This document shows, piece after piece, positions 9,106-18,062 of a stretch of DNA of 64,000 nt (the first letter of the stretch is position 1; every line of letters begins with the position of its first letter). The position numbers and the translations under genes are program-made. The notes beneath the pieces are model-generated. The model searched no databases and was not told the origin of the DNA. It was given only the letters and a program-made list of their open reading frames with translations. The stretch is from Deltaproteobacteria bacterium. GTDB lineage: Bacteria > Desulfobacterota > GWC2-55-46 > JADFVP01. The stretch is from positions 1-64,000 of the forward strand of contig JAJCZH010000038.1 of assembly GCA_029262515.1 (NCBI GenBank). The letters run 5' to 3'.

Positions 9106-9873
9106 ATGGGTCTTCTTGACGGCAAGCGCGGCATAATATTCGGTGTAGCCAACGAACGTTCGATAGCTTGGGCAATAGCACAAAAGCTCCATAATGAGGG
9201 CATGGAACTTGCTTTCACCTACGTTGGCAAGACACTGGAGTCGCGTGTGCGACCGCTTGCCGAGTCTTTAGGAGCAACCCTGATACTGCCGTGTGACGTT
9301 ACTGACGATAGTGATATTAAAAGCGTCTTCGAGACCGTTAAAAGAGAGTGGGGCTCATTAGACACTCTGGTCCATTCCGTAGCCTTTGCAAATAAAGAAG
9401 AGCTTAAAGGCGATTTTATCGACACTTCCCGTGAAGGCTTCGCTCTTGCACTCGATATAAGCGCCTACTCTTTGGTAGCTATAGCGCGCGAGGCAGTACC
9501 CATAATGAAAGAAGGCAGCACCATCATTTCCATGACCTACTACGGTAGCGTAAAGGTCTTTCCAAACTACAACGTAATGGGTGTTGCCAAAGCTGCTCTC
9601 GAGGCCAGTTCTCGCTACCTCGCTGCAGATCTGGGCCCGCGCGGCATACGAGTCAACGCAATCAGCGCAGGACCCGTAAAGACTCTCGCAGCAATGGGTA
9701 TCTCAGGTTTCAACGCTTTACTCAATATTGTCGCAGAAAAAGCGCCGCTGAAAAAGAACGTTACCCAGGAGGAGGTTGCCTCCACAGCGCTTTACCTTGC
9801 AAGCCCGCTCTCAAGCGGCGTTACCGGAGAGGTTATATACGTCGACTCGGGTTACAACATCATCGGCGCCTAA
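9106..9873 (+). CDS. fabI: Enoyl-[acyl-carrier-protein] reductase (NADH)
   Basis: The 255-residue short-chain dehydrogenase-fold enzyme has the FabI signature: N-terminal MGLLDGKRGIIFGVANERSIAWAI with the GVANxxSIAxAI cofactor loop, and the active-site Tyr-x6-Lys in PNYNVMGVAKAAL, preceded by SMTYYGS. It catalyses the last reduction step in each cycle of fatty-acid elongation, using NADH, in the cytoplasm. Length and motifs are normal. An AGGT lies 10 bases before the ATG. Confidence 0.97.
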   Translation: MGLLDGKRGIIFGVANERSIAWAIAQKLHNEGMELAFTYVGKTLESRVRPLAESLGATLILPCDVTDDSDIKSVFETVKREWGSLDTLVHSVAFANKEELKGDFIDTSREGFALALDISAYSLVAIAREAVPIMKEGSTIISMTYYGSVKVFPNYNVMGVAKAALEASSRYLAADLGPRGIRVNAISAGPVKTLAAMGISGFNALLNIVAEKAPLKKNVTQEEVASTALYLASPLSSGVTGEVIYVDSGYNIIGA

Positions 9874-9888
9874 AAACCGGATTCCCCC

Positions 9889-9917
9889 TTTAAAAATTTT
9901 ACATATTGTGCTATAAT
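9889..9917 (+). promoter_or_regulatory. Sigma-70-like promoter
   Basis: TTTAAA, a 17-base spacer and a perfect TATAAT (9912-9917). It lies 225 bases before the endonuclease Q gene, leaving a long leader in which I see an imperfect dyad (CGGTTCAGT and AACTGACCG near 9940-9963) but no defined riboswitch. Confidence 0.55.
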
Positions 9918-10141
9918 ACATAGACAATTTTACGAACGGTTCAGTACAGTATAAACTGACCGAACGGAAAGTTTTATCGATAACTACCCGTTAATGCAGT
10001 AGTTTGCCTTATTTTGCCTATATTTAAGTGACTTTATCATTCGGTACTGTTCTTGCCAGTTTATGCACCTGTAACGTATACGAATACGAGCAGTCCATAT
10101 GAATGTAGATTTATATACATAATGCAGAGGAAGACTCTTTT

Positions 10142-11401
10142 ATGCGTATAATAGCCGACCTTCATATTCACAGCAGCTACTCCAGGGCAACCAGCAAGGA
10201 GATGAACCTTGCAACCGTCGCCCGCTGGGCAGCGATCAAGGGCATAGACCTGGTCAGCACAGGCGACTTTACCCACCCTGCACACTTCGCAGCAATAGAA
10301 CAGGAACTCGAACCGGCTGAGAACGGCCTCTTCAAGCTAAAAGACTCGAAGCATGCGCCCAAAGTACGCTTTATGCTCAGTACGGAAGTAAGCAATATCT
10401 ACAAGCAGGGCTCAAAGACCAGGAAGGTTCATAGCCTTATCTTCGCACCTTCTATTAAAGCAGCTAAGAAGATGAACTCCGTATTCGGTGCCAAAGGCAA
10501 TATCAAGTCCGACGGAAGGCCGATCTTCGGTTTTAGCTCCATCGACCTTCTAAAGACCGTGCTCGACTCCCACCCTGACTCGATGCTCGTTCCAGCGCAC
10601 GCCTGGACCCCGTGGTTCTCGATCTTCGGCTCAAAATCCGGCTTCGATTCCATAGAGGAGTGCTTCGGCGACCTCTCCCCCCATATCCATGCACTTGAAA
10701 CCGGACTATCATCAGACCCGAAAATGAACAGACGTATCTCTTCGCTCGACTCCATAACGCTTATATCGAACTCCGACGCCCACTCTCCGAGCAAACTCGG
10801 CAGAGAAGCGAACGTCTTCGACTGCAACATGGACTACTTCGAAATAATGGAAATACTTAAGACAAACGATAGAGAGCGTTTTCTCTATACCATAGAGTTC
10901 TATCCCGAAGAGGGTAAGTACCATGCCGACGGCCACAGGGCGTGCGGAGTCTGCTTTACACCGGAGCAGACCGCGCTTGTCTCGGGTATCTGTCCTGTCT
11001 GTACCCGCCCCCTTACAGTCGGCGTACTCAACCGCATTGACGAGCTTGCCGACAGGCCGCATGACTTTGTTACCGAAGAGAGTGTGCCCGCCAGGCACCT
11101 TGTGCCTCTTGTAGAGATTCTTTCAGAAATCATCGGTTACGGGACAGGTTCCAAAAAAGTCCAGAGCGAATACGAAAGGCTCATCAACGAGGGGGGATCA
11201 GAATTCTCGATCCTGCTCGACAAAGAGAAGAGTGAGCTGACGGAACTTGCCGGAGAGAGAACGGCAGAGGCCATACAGAGGGTTCGAGATGGTTGTATAA
11301 GTATCCGAAGCGGTTTCGACGGCGAGTTCGGTGCTATAAGTATCTCTGAGAAACTGAAAGAGCCGGTACCAGCTCGAACATATCAGCAAAGACTTTACTG
11401 A
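10142..11401 (+). CDS. Endonuclease Q-like PHP-domain nuclease
   Basis: The 419-residue protein matches the TIGR00375/EndoQ layout: an N-terminal PHP metal-dependent phosphoesterase domain with ADLHIHSSYSRAT and STGDFTHPAHF, further His and Asp ligands in PAHAWTPWF and SNSDAHSP, then a four-Cys zinc ribbon (CGVC and CPVC, about residues 269-288) and a C-terminal helical region. EndoQ nicks DNA 5-prime of deaminated or abasic bases such as uracil and hypoxanthine and is best known from archaea, with a patchy bacterial distribution. ATG at 10142 has GAGGAA 10 bases upstream. Biochemical specificity is inferred from the family. Confidence 0.87.
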   Translation: MRIIADLHIHSSYSRATSKEMNLATVARWAAIKGIDLVSTGDFTHPAHFAAIEQELEPAENGLFKLKDSKHAPKVRFMLSTEVSNIYKQGSKTRKVHSLIFAPSIKAAKKMNSVFGAKGNIKSDGRPIFGFSSIDLLKTVLDSHPDSMLVPAHAWTPWFSIFGSKSGFDSIEECFGDLSPHIHALETGLSSDPKMNRRISSLDSITLISNSDAHSPSKLGREANVFDCNMDYFEIMEILKTNDRERFLYTIEFYPEEGKYHADGHRACGVCFTPEQTALVSGICPVCTRPLTVGVLNRIDELADRPHDFVTEESVPARHLVPLVEILSEIIGYGTGSKKVQSEYERLINEGGSEFSILLDKEKSELTELAGERTAEAIQRVRDGCISIRSGFDGEFGAISISEKLKEPVPARTYQQRLY

Positions 11402-11475
11402 TTTGTTTCACTCACGCAGTCTGAGATTACAAAACGTATAGGGCAAAAAAAAGCGACAAAGGAGGCTGTTTTTCT

Positions 11476-12174
11476 ATGGATCGATTGTTGAATGGAATAA
11501 AAGATTTTCAGCTGAATTATTACAAAGAGGAAGAGGAGTCCTTCAAGGCACTCGCCAAAGGACAGTCCCCCGAGGTACTGTTCTTTGCATGCTCAGACTC
11601 CCGCGTGGACCCGAACATGATCACACAGAGTAAACCCGGAGACCTCTTTATCGTCCGAAATGTCGGTAGCATTGTTCCAGACTGCGGCCCCCACTGGAAA
11701 AAGAGCTGTACCGGCGCTGCCATAGAGTTTGCGCTACAGTCGCTATCCGTCTCGGACATAGTCGTCTGCGGCCACTCGGACTGCGGAGCGATGAAGGCGC
11801 TCTATCAAGACCCAGATTCCTTCAAAGACTCGCCTAACCTCAAGGAATGGGTCGATACGGCGGCGCATGTCAAGGGCTTGATCGACGCCACCAACGACAA
11901 ACCGACCTTTAAGAAACTGATCGAGATAACGACCAAGGAACATATACTAGAGTCGCTGGAAAACCTGAAGAGCTACCCTATCATTGCCGACGCGATAAAA
12001 GCGGGCAAACTGAACCTTCACGGCTGGTACTACGACTTAGGAAACGGCTCTGTGCATATCTACAACAGTAAAGAAGACAGCTTTGAGCAGATAGCACACC
12101 ACAGTAATGGGGAAGAGAGCTTCCATACTCACTCCTCTGAGACAAAAGAGAGGACCTGTACGCACGAGGCCTGA
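11476..12174 (+). CDS. Beta-class carbonic anhydrase
   Basis: The 232-residue protein has the complete beta-carbonic anhydrase site: CSDSRVDP (zinc Cys and the Asp-Arg dyad), FIVRNVG and GHSDCGAM (zinc His and Cys). It interconverts carbon dioxide and bicarbonate in the cytoplasm. The C-terminal 25 residues are His- and Ser-rich (AHHSNGEESFHTHSSE) and look like an optional metal-binding tail. An AAAGGAGG lies about 11 bases before the ATG. A strong terminator follows, so this ends a transcription unit that may begin with the EndoQ gene. Confidence 0.95.
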   Translation: MDRLLNGIKDFQLNYYKEEEESFKALAKGQSPEVLFFACSDSRVDPNMITQSKPGDLFIVRNVGSIVPDCGPHWKKSCTGAAIEFALQSLSVSDIVVCGHSDCGAMKALYQDPDSFKDSPNLKEWVDTAAHVKGLIDATNDKPTFKKLIEITTKEHILESLENLKSYPIIADAIKAGKLNLHGWYYDLGNGSVHIYNSKEDSFEQIAHHSNGEESFHTHSSETKERTCTHEA

Positions 12175-12230
12175 CACTTCACTCCGTTAGCTGCCGCACG
12201 CACAGTCCCTTTATAATACAAAACCTTACG

Positions 12231-12268
12231 GATAATGCCGGGCTTTTTGCCCGGCATTATCTTATTTC
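12231..12268 (+). terminator. Rho-independent terminator
   Basis: A 13-bp perfect stem, GATAATGCCGGGC-TTTTT-GCCCGGCATTATC (12231-12261), followed by TTATTTC. It terminates the carbonic anhydrase transcript. Confidence 0.88.
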
Positions 12269-12380
12269 AACCTTTTAACGGATCCAACAACGTAAGCTCT
12301 TCCAAAACCCTTCCATCACAGAAGAATGTAAGATAGAATAGAGGCCAATTGAATCAAGGCCAGACTGACCAACAGAAAAA

Positions 12381-13598
12381 ATGAAAAAAATGAGTAGAAT
12401 GTATAATAAAATACTGCTCTGCCTCGACAACTCGGAGCACTCGACAACAGCCATTGACTTCGCACTCTCTTTTGCCAAGTCAACCGGGGCGGAAGTAACC
12501 GGTTGCCATGTCTATGCGGCAAAACTTCACGACTCAAGGTTTGCGGAAATGGAGAGCGGCCTTCCTGAGAGGTACCAGAACCCGGAAGAGTTGACGCGTC
12601 AGAGGGTTATCCACGACGATCTTATCACAAAGGGGCTTCTGACAATTTCCGACTCTTACATCGACGTACTGGTCAATAAGGCGCAAGGGTTCGGTATCAC
12701 AACAAAGTCCGTACACCTGGAAGGTCGAAATTTCGAAGAGATCGTAAAAGAGAGCATCAGAGGTGAGTACGATATGGTCGTGCTCGGCGCACTCGGATTA
12801 GGCGCCACCAGCAAAAGCTCTTCCGGCTCCGTTACCCGCAGGGTAGCGCGCATGGCCAACACCGACGTATTGATCGTACGCGATACAGGCTTTAACCAAA
12901 ACAGTTCCGGCAAGATTGCCGTTGCTATAGACGGAAGCCCGCACTCGTTCGGCGCGCTAAAAAGCGCCATTGAGTTCTCGCGCACCTTCTCATGCGAAAT
13001 CGAGGCAGTCAGCGCCTTTGACCCTGTTTTTCACTACACCGCATTCCGTTCTATCGCCGGGGTCTTGAGCGAAGAGGCTGGCAAGATCTTCAGGTTCAAA
13101 GAACAGGAGAAGCTCCATAAAGAGATCATCGACGACGGACTCGAGAAGATTTACCGGCGCCACCTCGACACAGCCGTGATGGTTGCAAAATCAGAAGGGG
13201 TCGATATAGCAACCAGGCTCTTTTCCGGCAAGGCAACCGACGAGGTCATGGGCTACCTCAGCAAAGAGGAGCCGTTCCTGCTCGTTACAGGTAAAACCGG
13301 GCTTCACGCCACAGAAGATCTCGACATAGGAAACCTCACCGAAGAGTGCTTAAACGGTGTAAACTGCAATATGTTAATTACCACATCAACTTATACTCCA
13401 ACTACGATAGACACCGATTGCAGTACCGCTGCGTGCAGACCCCACTGGAGTTTGGAAGCAGAAGAGATACTGAACAAGATACCCTCGTTTGCACGCGCAA
13501 TCGCGCGAAACATGGTCGAGCAGAGCGCGATTAAAGAGGGTATGGACGAGATAGATGCAGACTTCATGTACGAGATAAGAAAACGGACGGGTTTTTAA
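12381..13598 (+). CDS. Tandem universal stress protein with C-terminal PCP_red domain
   Basis: The 405-residue protein has two UspA domains. The first (about 7-170) starts MYNKILLCLDNSEHS and ends with the ATP-loop GALGLGATSKSSSGSVTRR; the second (about 175-335) starts GKIAVAIDGSPHSFGALKSA and has VTGKTGLH with a less canonical loop. The last 50 residues (WSLEAEEILNKIPSFARAI onward) fit the PCP_red domain (PF08369), which follows the catalytic part of the light-independent protochlorophyllide reductase B subunit. It is followed after 3 bases by a radical SAM gene that ends in the same domain, so the two are surely co-transcribed and probably work together. Start choice is weak: ATGs at 12381, 12390 and 12399 are possible, and none has a strong ribosome-binding site. 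Confidence 0.85.
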   Translation: MKKMSRMYNKILLCLDNSEHSTTAIDFALSFAKSTGAEVTGCHVYAAKLHDSRFAEMESGLPERYQNPEELTRQRVIHDDLITKGLLTISDSYIDVLVNKAQGFGITTKSVHLEGRNFEEIVKESIRGEYDMVVLGALGLGATSKSSSGSVTRRVARMANTDVLIVRDTGFNQNSSGKIAVAIDGSPHSFGALKSAIEFSRTFSCEIEAVSAFDPVFHYTAFRSIAGVLSEEAGKIFRFKEQEKLHKEIIDDGLEKIYRRHLDTAVMVAKSEGVDIATRLFSGKATDEVMGYLSKEEPFLLVTGKTGLHATEDLDIGNLTEECLNGVNCNMLITTSTYTPTTIDTDCSTAACRPHWSLEAEEILNKIPSFARAIARNMVEQSAIKEGMDEIDADFMYEIRKRTGF

Positions 13599-13601
13599 GG
13601 C

Positions 13602-14867
13602 ATGGCTCTCACAAGCTCTACAGTTATCAAAAAACAGGCGCCACCGTACTTGATCTCCTGGAACCTGACCAAAAGGTGTAACCTCAGGTGCGACCACTGC
13701 TATCTAAACTCCACCGAGCTAAACGGCGGCTCGGACATCAGTACCGCAGAGGCCACCGGCATTATAGACTCCGTTGCCGCACTGAGCCCAGGGGCCATGC
13801 TGATACTGACCGGAGGAGAGCCGCTTCTTCGGCCCGACATCTTCGATATTGCCTCTTATGCGGCAGATAGCGGCCTGACCCCGGTACTCGGAACAAATGG
13901 AACCCTCATCGACGAACAGACCATAAAGCAGATAAAAGCAAGTAATATCAAGGGTGTCGGGCTCAGTCTAGACTCAGTTACACCGCTCTTTCACGACCGG
14001 TTCAGAGCCCTGAAAGGCGCATGGGCCAAAACGCTCGGCGCTGCCGCTCTTCTGCATGAACACGCAATTGACTTCCAGTTCCAGTTCACGGTAATGCGTG
14101 AAAATATGGACCAGATTCAAGATGTTATAGAACTTGCAGCCGTTACGAATGCGCGTGCAATTAATATCTTTTTCCTCGTCTGTACGGGCAGAGGCAGCGA
14201 CAGAACCGACTTGACCCCTGAGGAGTACGAAGCAGCACTGCATCTTATAGCAGAGGCCGAGTCCAAATTTCGTGGGCGTTTAATGGTTCGTGCCCGTTGC
14301 GCGCCACATATACTTAGAATTGCTGACGAAACCAACATTGGCAAAATTGACAAAACTTCCGAGGCCGGTAGTACAGCAGGCTGCATAGCGGCCGACGGCT
14401 ACCTGAGAATCGCTCCCGACGGTGAAGTAACACCGTGTCCGTACATACCTGTCGAGAATTCCACACCCAACATCTTCACAGAGAACATCAAAGACATATG
14501 GGAAAAGGGTGAAGATTTCCAACTACTTAGAAGCAGCAGTCTTGGCGGCAAGTGCGGCGAGTGCGACTACTCGTTAGAGTGCGGCGGATGCAGGGCCCGC
14601 GCCCTTGCAACCACAGGAAACATAATGGGTGAAGACCCTCTGTGCGCCTACGAACCGCCGCGAAAAAGTGGTAATTTAGACATAAAAGAGAAGAAAAAAG
14701 AGGAAAAAACCGAGTGGTCTGAAGAAGCAATAAAGCGCCTCGACGCCGTTCCGCCCTTTCTTCAGACAATGGTCAAAACCGGAGTTGAACGGTACGCGAG
14801 GCACCGGGGGCTCAATATAATAACCCCGGAGGTAATGAAAGAGCTCAAGGGCAAAACCGGCATGTAG
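13602..14867 (+). CDS. Radical SAM/SPASM protein with C-terminal PCP_red domain
   Basis: The 421-residue protein has the radical SAM cluster motif CNLRCDHC (about residues 27-34), LTGGEPLLRPD, and a SPASM-type C-terminal set of cysteines (CIAADG, CPYIP, CGECDYSLECGGCRA, LCAY) that would bind a second or third iron-sulfur cluster. This layout resembles the AhbC, AhbD and NirJ enzymes of alternative haem and haem d1 synthesis, and also peptide-modifying SPASM enzymes. The final 50 residues (WSEEAIKRLDAVPPF to KGKTGM) are a PCP_red domain like that of the upstream gene. A tetrapyrrole-linked role fits both the domain and the nearby cytochrome operon, but the substrate is unknown. Confidence 0.85.
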   Translation: MALTSSTVIKKQAPPYLISWNLTKRCNLRCDHCYLNSTELNGGSDISTAEATGIIDSVAALSPGAMLILTGGEPLLRPDIFDIASYAADSGLTPVLGTNGTLIDEQTIKQIKASNIKGVGLSLDSVTPLFHDRFRALKGAWAKTLGAAALLHEHAIDFQFQFTVMRENMDQIQDVIELAAVTNARAINIFFLVCTGRGSDRTDLTPEEYEAALHLIAEAESKFRGRLMVRARCAPHILRIADETNIGKIDKTSEAGSTAGCIAADGYLRIAPDGEVTPCPYIPVENSTPNIFTENIKDIWEKGEDFQLLRSSSLGGKCGECDYSLECGGCRARALATTGNIMGEDPLCAYEPPRKSGNLDIKEKKKEEKTEWSEEAIKRLDAVPPFLQTMVKTGVERYARHRGLNIITPEVMKELKGKTGM

Positions 14868-14922
14868 CACTTATGCTCTTTTGACTTTACCCGGACTGTA
14901 CCTGATTTTAAGAGCGCGACCA

Positions 14923-15132
14923 ATGGAACCGAGAAGCAGAAAAAAGAGAGGCGTCAAACGGCAAGTATCGGGCTGCGTGCTTTTGAGCCTCGGCCTGTTA
15001 AACTTGATGCTCACGCTCAAGGCCGGGCTCAGACTCGACACTTACAATTTCATCATACTCGCTTCAGGTGCGTTACTGCTTCTTTCGGGACTCCTGGCGA
15101 AAGAGCCGCAAACTAAACGGGCTGGAGCCTGA
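14923..15132 (+). CDS. Small two-helix membrane protein
   Basis: Taken from the ATG at 14923 this is 69 residues: a basic start (MEPRSRKKRGVKRQ) and two hydrophobic segments separated by a short polar turn (VSGCVLLSLGLLNLMLTL and FIILASGALLLLSGLL). A TTG 42 bases further up would add 14 residues, but no ribosome-binding site supports it. It follows the radical SAM gene after 55 bases and may be the last gene of that operon. I do not recognise the family. Confidence 0.55.
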   Translation: MEPRSRKKRGVKRQVSGCVLLSLGLLNLMLTLKAGLRLDTYNFIILASGALLLLSGLLAKEPQTKRAGA

Positions 15133-15271
15133 CACCTCTGCTCGGCCAAAGGCTGTGCACTTTACATACGGTCTCCCGGCGGTCTCCCGTTTATTACCGA
15201 CCGGTCGAGGGGTTACAAAATTTGACGGCAGCAAAAGAGACAACTGTCGGATTCTTATAATTCGGAAGCTA

Positions 15272-15289
15272 TAAAAAAAAGGTAACAGC
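15272..15289 (+). repeat. 18-bp direct repeat, copy 1
   Basis: T followed by eight A and GGTAACAGC. An identical 18-mer is at 15610-15627, so the pair brackets the 65-residue gene between them. Confidence 0.7.
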
Positions 15290-15350
15290 CAAACTATAAA
15301 GTAACATAACATCGAACCGCACTCAGGTGCCAAAGAGAGGAGATTGCAGT

Positions 15351-15548
15351 ATGGCCGGCGACGACATCAAGCAGAAAGAGGATGCAACCAGAAGCGAGTA
15401 CAAAGGGCACTCTATGCTCAACCTGCCATTAAACGGTACTTCCGATAAGACCTTCAACTTCGGGCTGACAAAGGCGAAGACGATCCTTCTGTACATAGAG
15501 GAAATAGAGGCCTTTGTTGAGGATGAGGAAAAGGAAAAAGAAGAGTAA
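15351..15548 (+). CDS. Hypothetical acidic 65-residue protein
   Basis: The start at 15351 is supported by AGAGGAG 7 bases upstream. The protein has a hydrophilic N-terminus, a central KGHSMLNLPLNG and FNFGLTKAKTILLYIEEIEAFV helix, and a very acidic tail (DEEKEKEE). The central part looks conserved-domain-like, but I cannot name it. It lies alone between two 18-bp direct repeats and converges on the cytochrome operon. Confidence 0.6.
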   Translation: MAGDDIKQKEDATRSEYKGHSMLNLPLNGTSDKTFNFGLTKAKTILLYIEEIEAFVEDEEKEKEE

Positions 15549-15609
15549 TACGAACGGGTCAAAGCTGACCCGGCTGGTGCAATCGCAACAACTATTCAAG
15601 AGATGATAG

Positions 15610-15627
15610 TAAAAAAAAGGTAACAGC
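15610..15627 (+). repeat. 18-bp direct repeat, copy 2
   Basis: Identical to 15272-15289. It sits in the short gap between the 65-residue gene and the end of the convergent cytochrome operon. Confidence 0.7.
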
Positions 15628-15662
15628 AGGAGGCCGCACTAAGAGCTCTCCGGCCTTCTCGC

Positions 15663-17252
15663 TTAACCCTTTCCAACATTGCAGAGCCATACTATCTCCA
15701 CTCCAAGAACGAGTATAAAGATAAACGCTGGCAGTATATAGACCATCATATCACGCTCGGCCTCAAAGGCGAGGCTGCTCCAGACGGTCATCGTATGCTT
15801 TGAGCCGAACTCTGAGTTAGAGCCGTCCCAGAACGCGAATGCCACGGGCACCGTGGCCCCAGAGGCGATACTCTCCACTGCCTGCTCCCACTCCGTTAGC
15901 GAGCGCGTAACAAGCACCCGCCACGTTCCTTCGTCATAAAGGCCGACCCCGCTAAGCCCTGCCTCCCCGGCTCCTACAAAATTGAGGCTGCCGACACCTT
16001 CGGCCTCTATGAACCTGACTCCGTCTCCGGTACCTTTGCCAGGACCCTGCCAGAACCATATATCCACCGGCTTCTTTATATCCCCCATGCCGAAGTACGG
16101 GGTACCTGAAAAAGTCTCGCCGCTACGACCGTCAGATAGAGGCTCGCTTGGAAACTGTACGGCAGCCGCATCGACATAGACTCTCCCTCCCGCTATTACC
16201 TCCGAATCCCGATCTCCGGGCAAAGACTCGGTAGGGTCGTCCCACTCGATCAGCATCGCCACACTCTCGCGGTTATAGAGCACTTTGACCGAGACCGAGT
16301 CTAGAGAAGGCGTAAAGAGACGCTCTTTGGTTATTATCTGCGGAAAAATATACAGGCTCGCGTACTCTGCCCTGCTCCACTCAGGGGCAACGGGGCTTTC
16401 AGGCAGCGCCCCTGTTATCTTAACCGCCTCTATAACCGTACCCGGCACAGGCTCTTTATAAGGCTGCGCCAGAGTGACAACATAATTCGCCACGTCCCAT
16501 CTCTCGCTCTCGGAAAGAGACTTCCTCGATTTGGGGTCGGCAAATGCCGGCATCTGGGTACCTTCAATACCGAGGCTTATACGCGTAAAGATATCATCAA
16601 CTTTGGCGCCGGTGCGAAATAACCACGGTTTGGTAAGGTTACGCGCCCATGTCCTCTCACCGAGATCGTCCTTCAGCCTCTTCGAAGAGTTTCCACGGCC
16701 ATACATGCCGTGGCACTCGGAACACCTGTTGCGAAAGAGCTTTTTGCCGCTCGCCACGCTCTTATCAGTACTGGTAACGCGGCCTGAAAGATCGACCGTC
16801 TCAGCAGGAAGCGGCCCGTCTATATAAGCGAGCTTTAAAACATAGTCTGCAACGGCCTCTATCTCGGAGTTGGACAGGATACTGTCCCAACCGGGCATAG
16901 AGGTGCCGGTTATACCGCTCCAGTGCGAGGAATCGTCAGAAAGGCCCGCGATAAAGGCGTGCAGATCCTCTTTGGTAGGAAGCCCTGTACCGAACGCGGA
17001 CCTCTTCCACTTAAAAGTACCTAAAGAGAAGTCGCGCGGAGGTGGGTTGAGGTACTTTGCGGCAATACCGTAGCCGGTGCCTTCTGAATCGTGGCACCAG
17101 GCGCAACGCGCCTCGTAAATGGCCCGCCCTTCGCTTCCACTCTGCCCGCTTGCTCCAGTGGCGCCGGCCGCCAGACCGAGCCCACCGATAGCATCAACTG
17201 AAACACAGAGCAGAAGTAGTAGAATAAACTTGCAGGCCTTGTTAACAGACAT
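15663..17252 (-). CDS. Di-haem cytochrome c with EB_dh domain
   Basis: The 529-residue protein starts with a Sec signal peptide (VNKACKFILLLLLCVSV), then two class I cytochrome c domains with CAWCH (residues 50-54) and CSECH (177-181), then a region from about 280 to 500 that fits the ethylbenzene dehydrogenase/DMSO-reductase gamma-like haem-binding domain (EB_dh; note LIEWDDPTES and PYFGMGDIKKPVDIW). One C-terminal membrane helix (MMVYILPAFIFILVLGVEIVW) anchors it on the periplasmic face. It is the last gene of the bd-like operon, 22 bases after the previous one. It probably carries electrons between the periplasm and the CydA-like subunit, with up to three haems. Confidence 0.9.
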   Translation of the reverse strand: MSVNKACKFILLLLLCVSVDAIGGLGLAAGATGASGQSGSEGRAIYEARCAWCHDSEGTGYGIAAKYLNPPPRDFSLGTFKWKRSAFGTGLPTKEDLHAFIAGLSDDSSHWSGITGTSMPGWDSILSNSEIEAVADYVLKLAYIDGPLPAETVDLSGRVTSTDKSVASGKKLFRNRCSECHGMYGRGNSSKRLKDDLGERTWARNLTKPWLFRTGAKVDDIFTRISLGIEGTQMPAFADPKSRKSLSESERWDVANYVVTLAQPYKEPVPGTVIEAVKITGALPESPVAPEWSRAEYASLYIFPQIITKERLFTPSLDSVSVKVLYNRESVAMLIEWDDPTESLPGDRDSEVIAGGRVYVDAAAVQFPSEPLSDGRSGETFSGTPYFGMGDIKKPVDIWFWQGPGKGTGDGVRFIEAEGVGSLNFVGAGEAGLSGVGLYDEGTWRVLVTRSLTEWEQAVESIASGATVPVAFAFWDGSNSEFGSKHTMTVWSSLAFEAERDMMVYILPAFIFILVLGVEIVWLCNVGKG

Positions 17253-17273
17253 TCGAAACTCCGTAGTAACGGA

Positions 17274-18029
17274 TCAGTGGCTCCACTGCCTCGGTTTGTT
17301 ACCGGTATAGTCGTAGATAAAGAGTATCACTTTCCAGACCTCCTCTTCGTTCAGTATACCCTCCCAGGCAGGCATAGAGGAGGCCCACGGCCCCGCCTGC
17401 TTCGGCAGGCCAGGTCCGCCCTTTACCACGCGCCAGAAGACGTACGACTCTTGCAATTGCGAAATGGTGTCGGAACCCTGAAAGGTCAACGGACGCGGAG
17501 TGAGCGCATGGGCGTAGTGGCCCCTGCCGTCCAACTTGGCGCCGTGGCAGAAGAAACAGTTCTGAAAGTAGATATCTCCGCCCTCTTTGACATAACTCCT
17601 GAACCTCTCAGGCTCAGACGACTCTAAAGAGCGGAGCGGATTTTCGAGCGTGCCCAGATCGTAGGTCTGCCCGTAAGCCTCAATTACCGCCGGCGGAGCC
17701 GGATGAACGGACCTGAAGCCGACCACACCCTCGCTATCAGGCCGTACCGCCAGATAGGTAATGAGTGCTGCAAAAAGAGGCAGTATAACAAAGATAGTGT
17801 TGCGCTGGCGAACCCTGGCAGGCTCTTCAAGGAGTGCGATGATTGGCGAAAAAAGTTCGTTGGCCGAAGCGTCCGAGGTGGTCATAACGAGTATTGTGAC
17901 GATGGCCGCAAAGAAGAGATAGAGCAGAATCAGGCTCGACGGCACCGGCAGGCCGAAGAGAAGCCCCGGAAGCTTTAGCAGCACATAGATACCGAGTATA
18001 AGTAGAAAAAGTTTTAAGAGCTTATGCAT
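17274..18029 (-). CDS. Membrane-bound mono-haem cytochrome c
   Basis: The 251-residue protein has three predicted membrane helices in its first 100 residues (about 5-25, 31-51 and 78-96) and a periplasmic cytochrome c domain with one CFFCH haem site (158-162) and a distal Met candidate in ASSMPAWEGIL. Class I features such as NEEEVWKVILFIYDY follow. It is encoded 33 bases after the preceding cytochrome gene, in the same operon. A role as an electron carrier docked to the bd-like complex is inferred from context. Confidence 0.88.
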   Translation of the reverse strand: MHKLLKLFLLILGIYVLLKLPGLLFGLPVPSSLILLYLFFAAIVTILVMTTSDASANELFSPIIALLEEPARVRQRNTIFVILPLFAALITYLAVRPDSEGVVGFRSVHPAPPAVIEAYGQTYDLGTLENPLRSLESSEPERFRSYVKEGGDIYFQNCFFCHGAKLDGRGHYAHALTPRPLTFQGSDTISQLQESYVFWRVVKGGPGLPKQAGPWASSMPAWEGILNEEEVWKVILFIYDYTGNKPRQWSH

Positions 18030-18062
18030 AAGCTTCCGCTGTACGGGTCCTGAAGAGCAATG

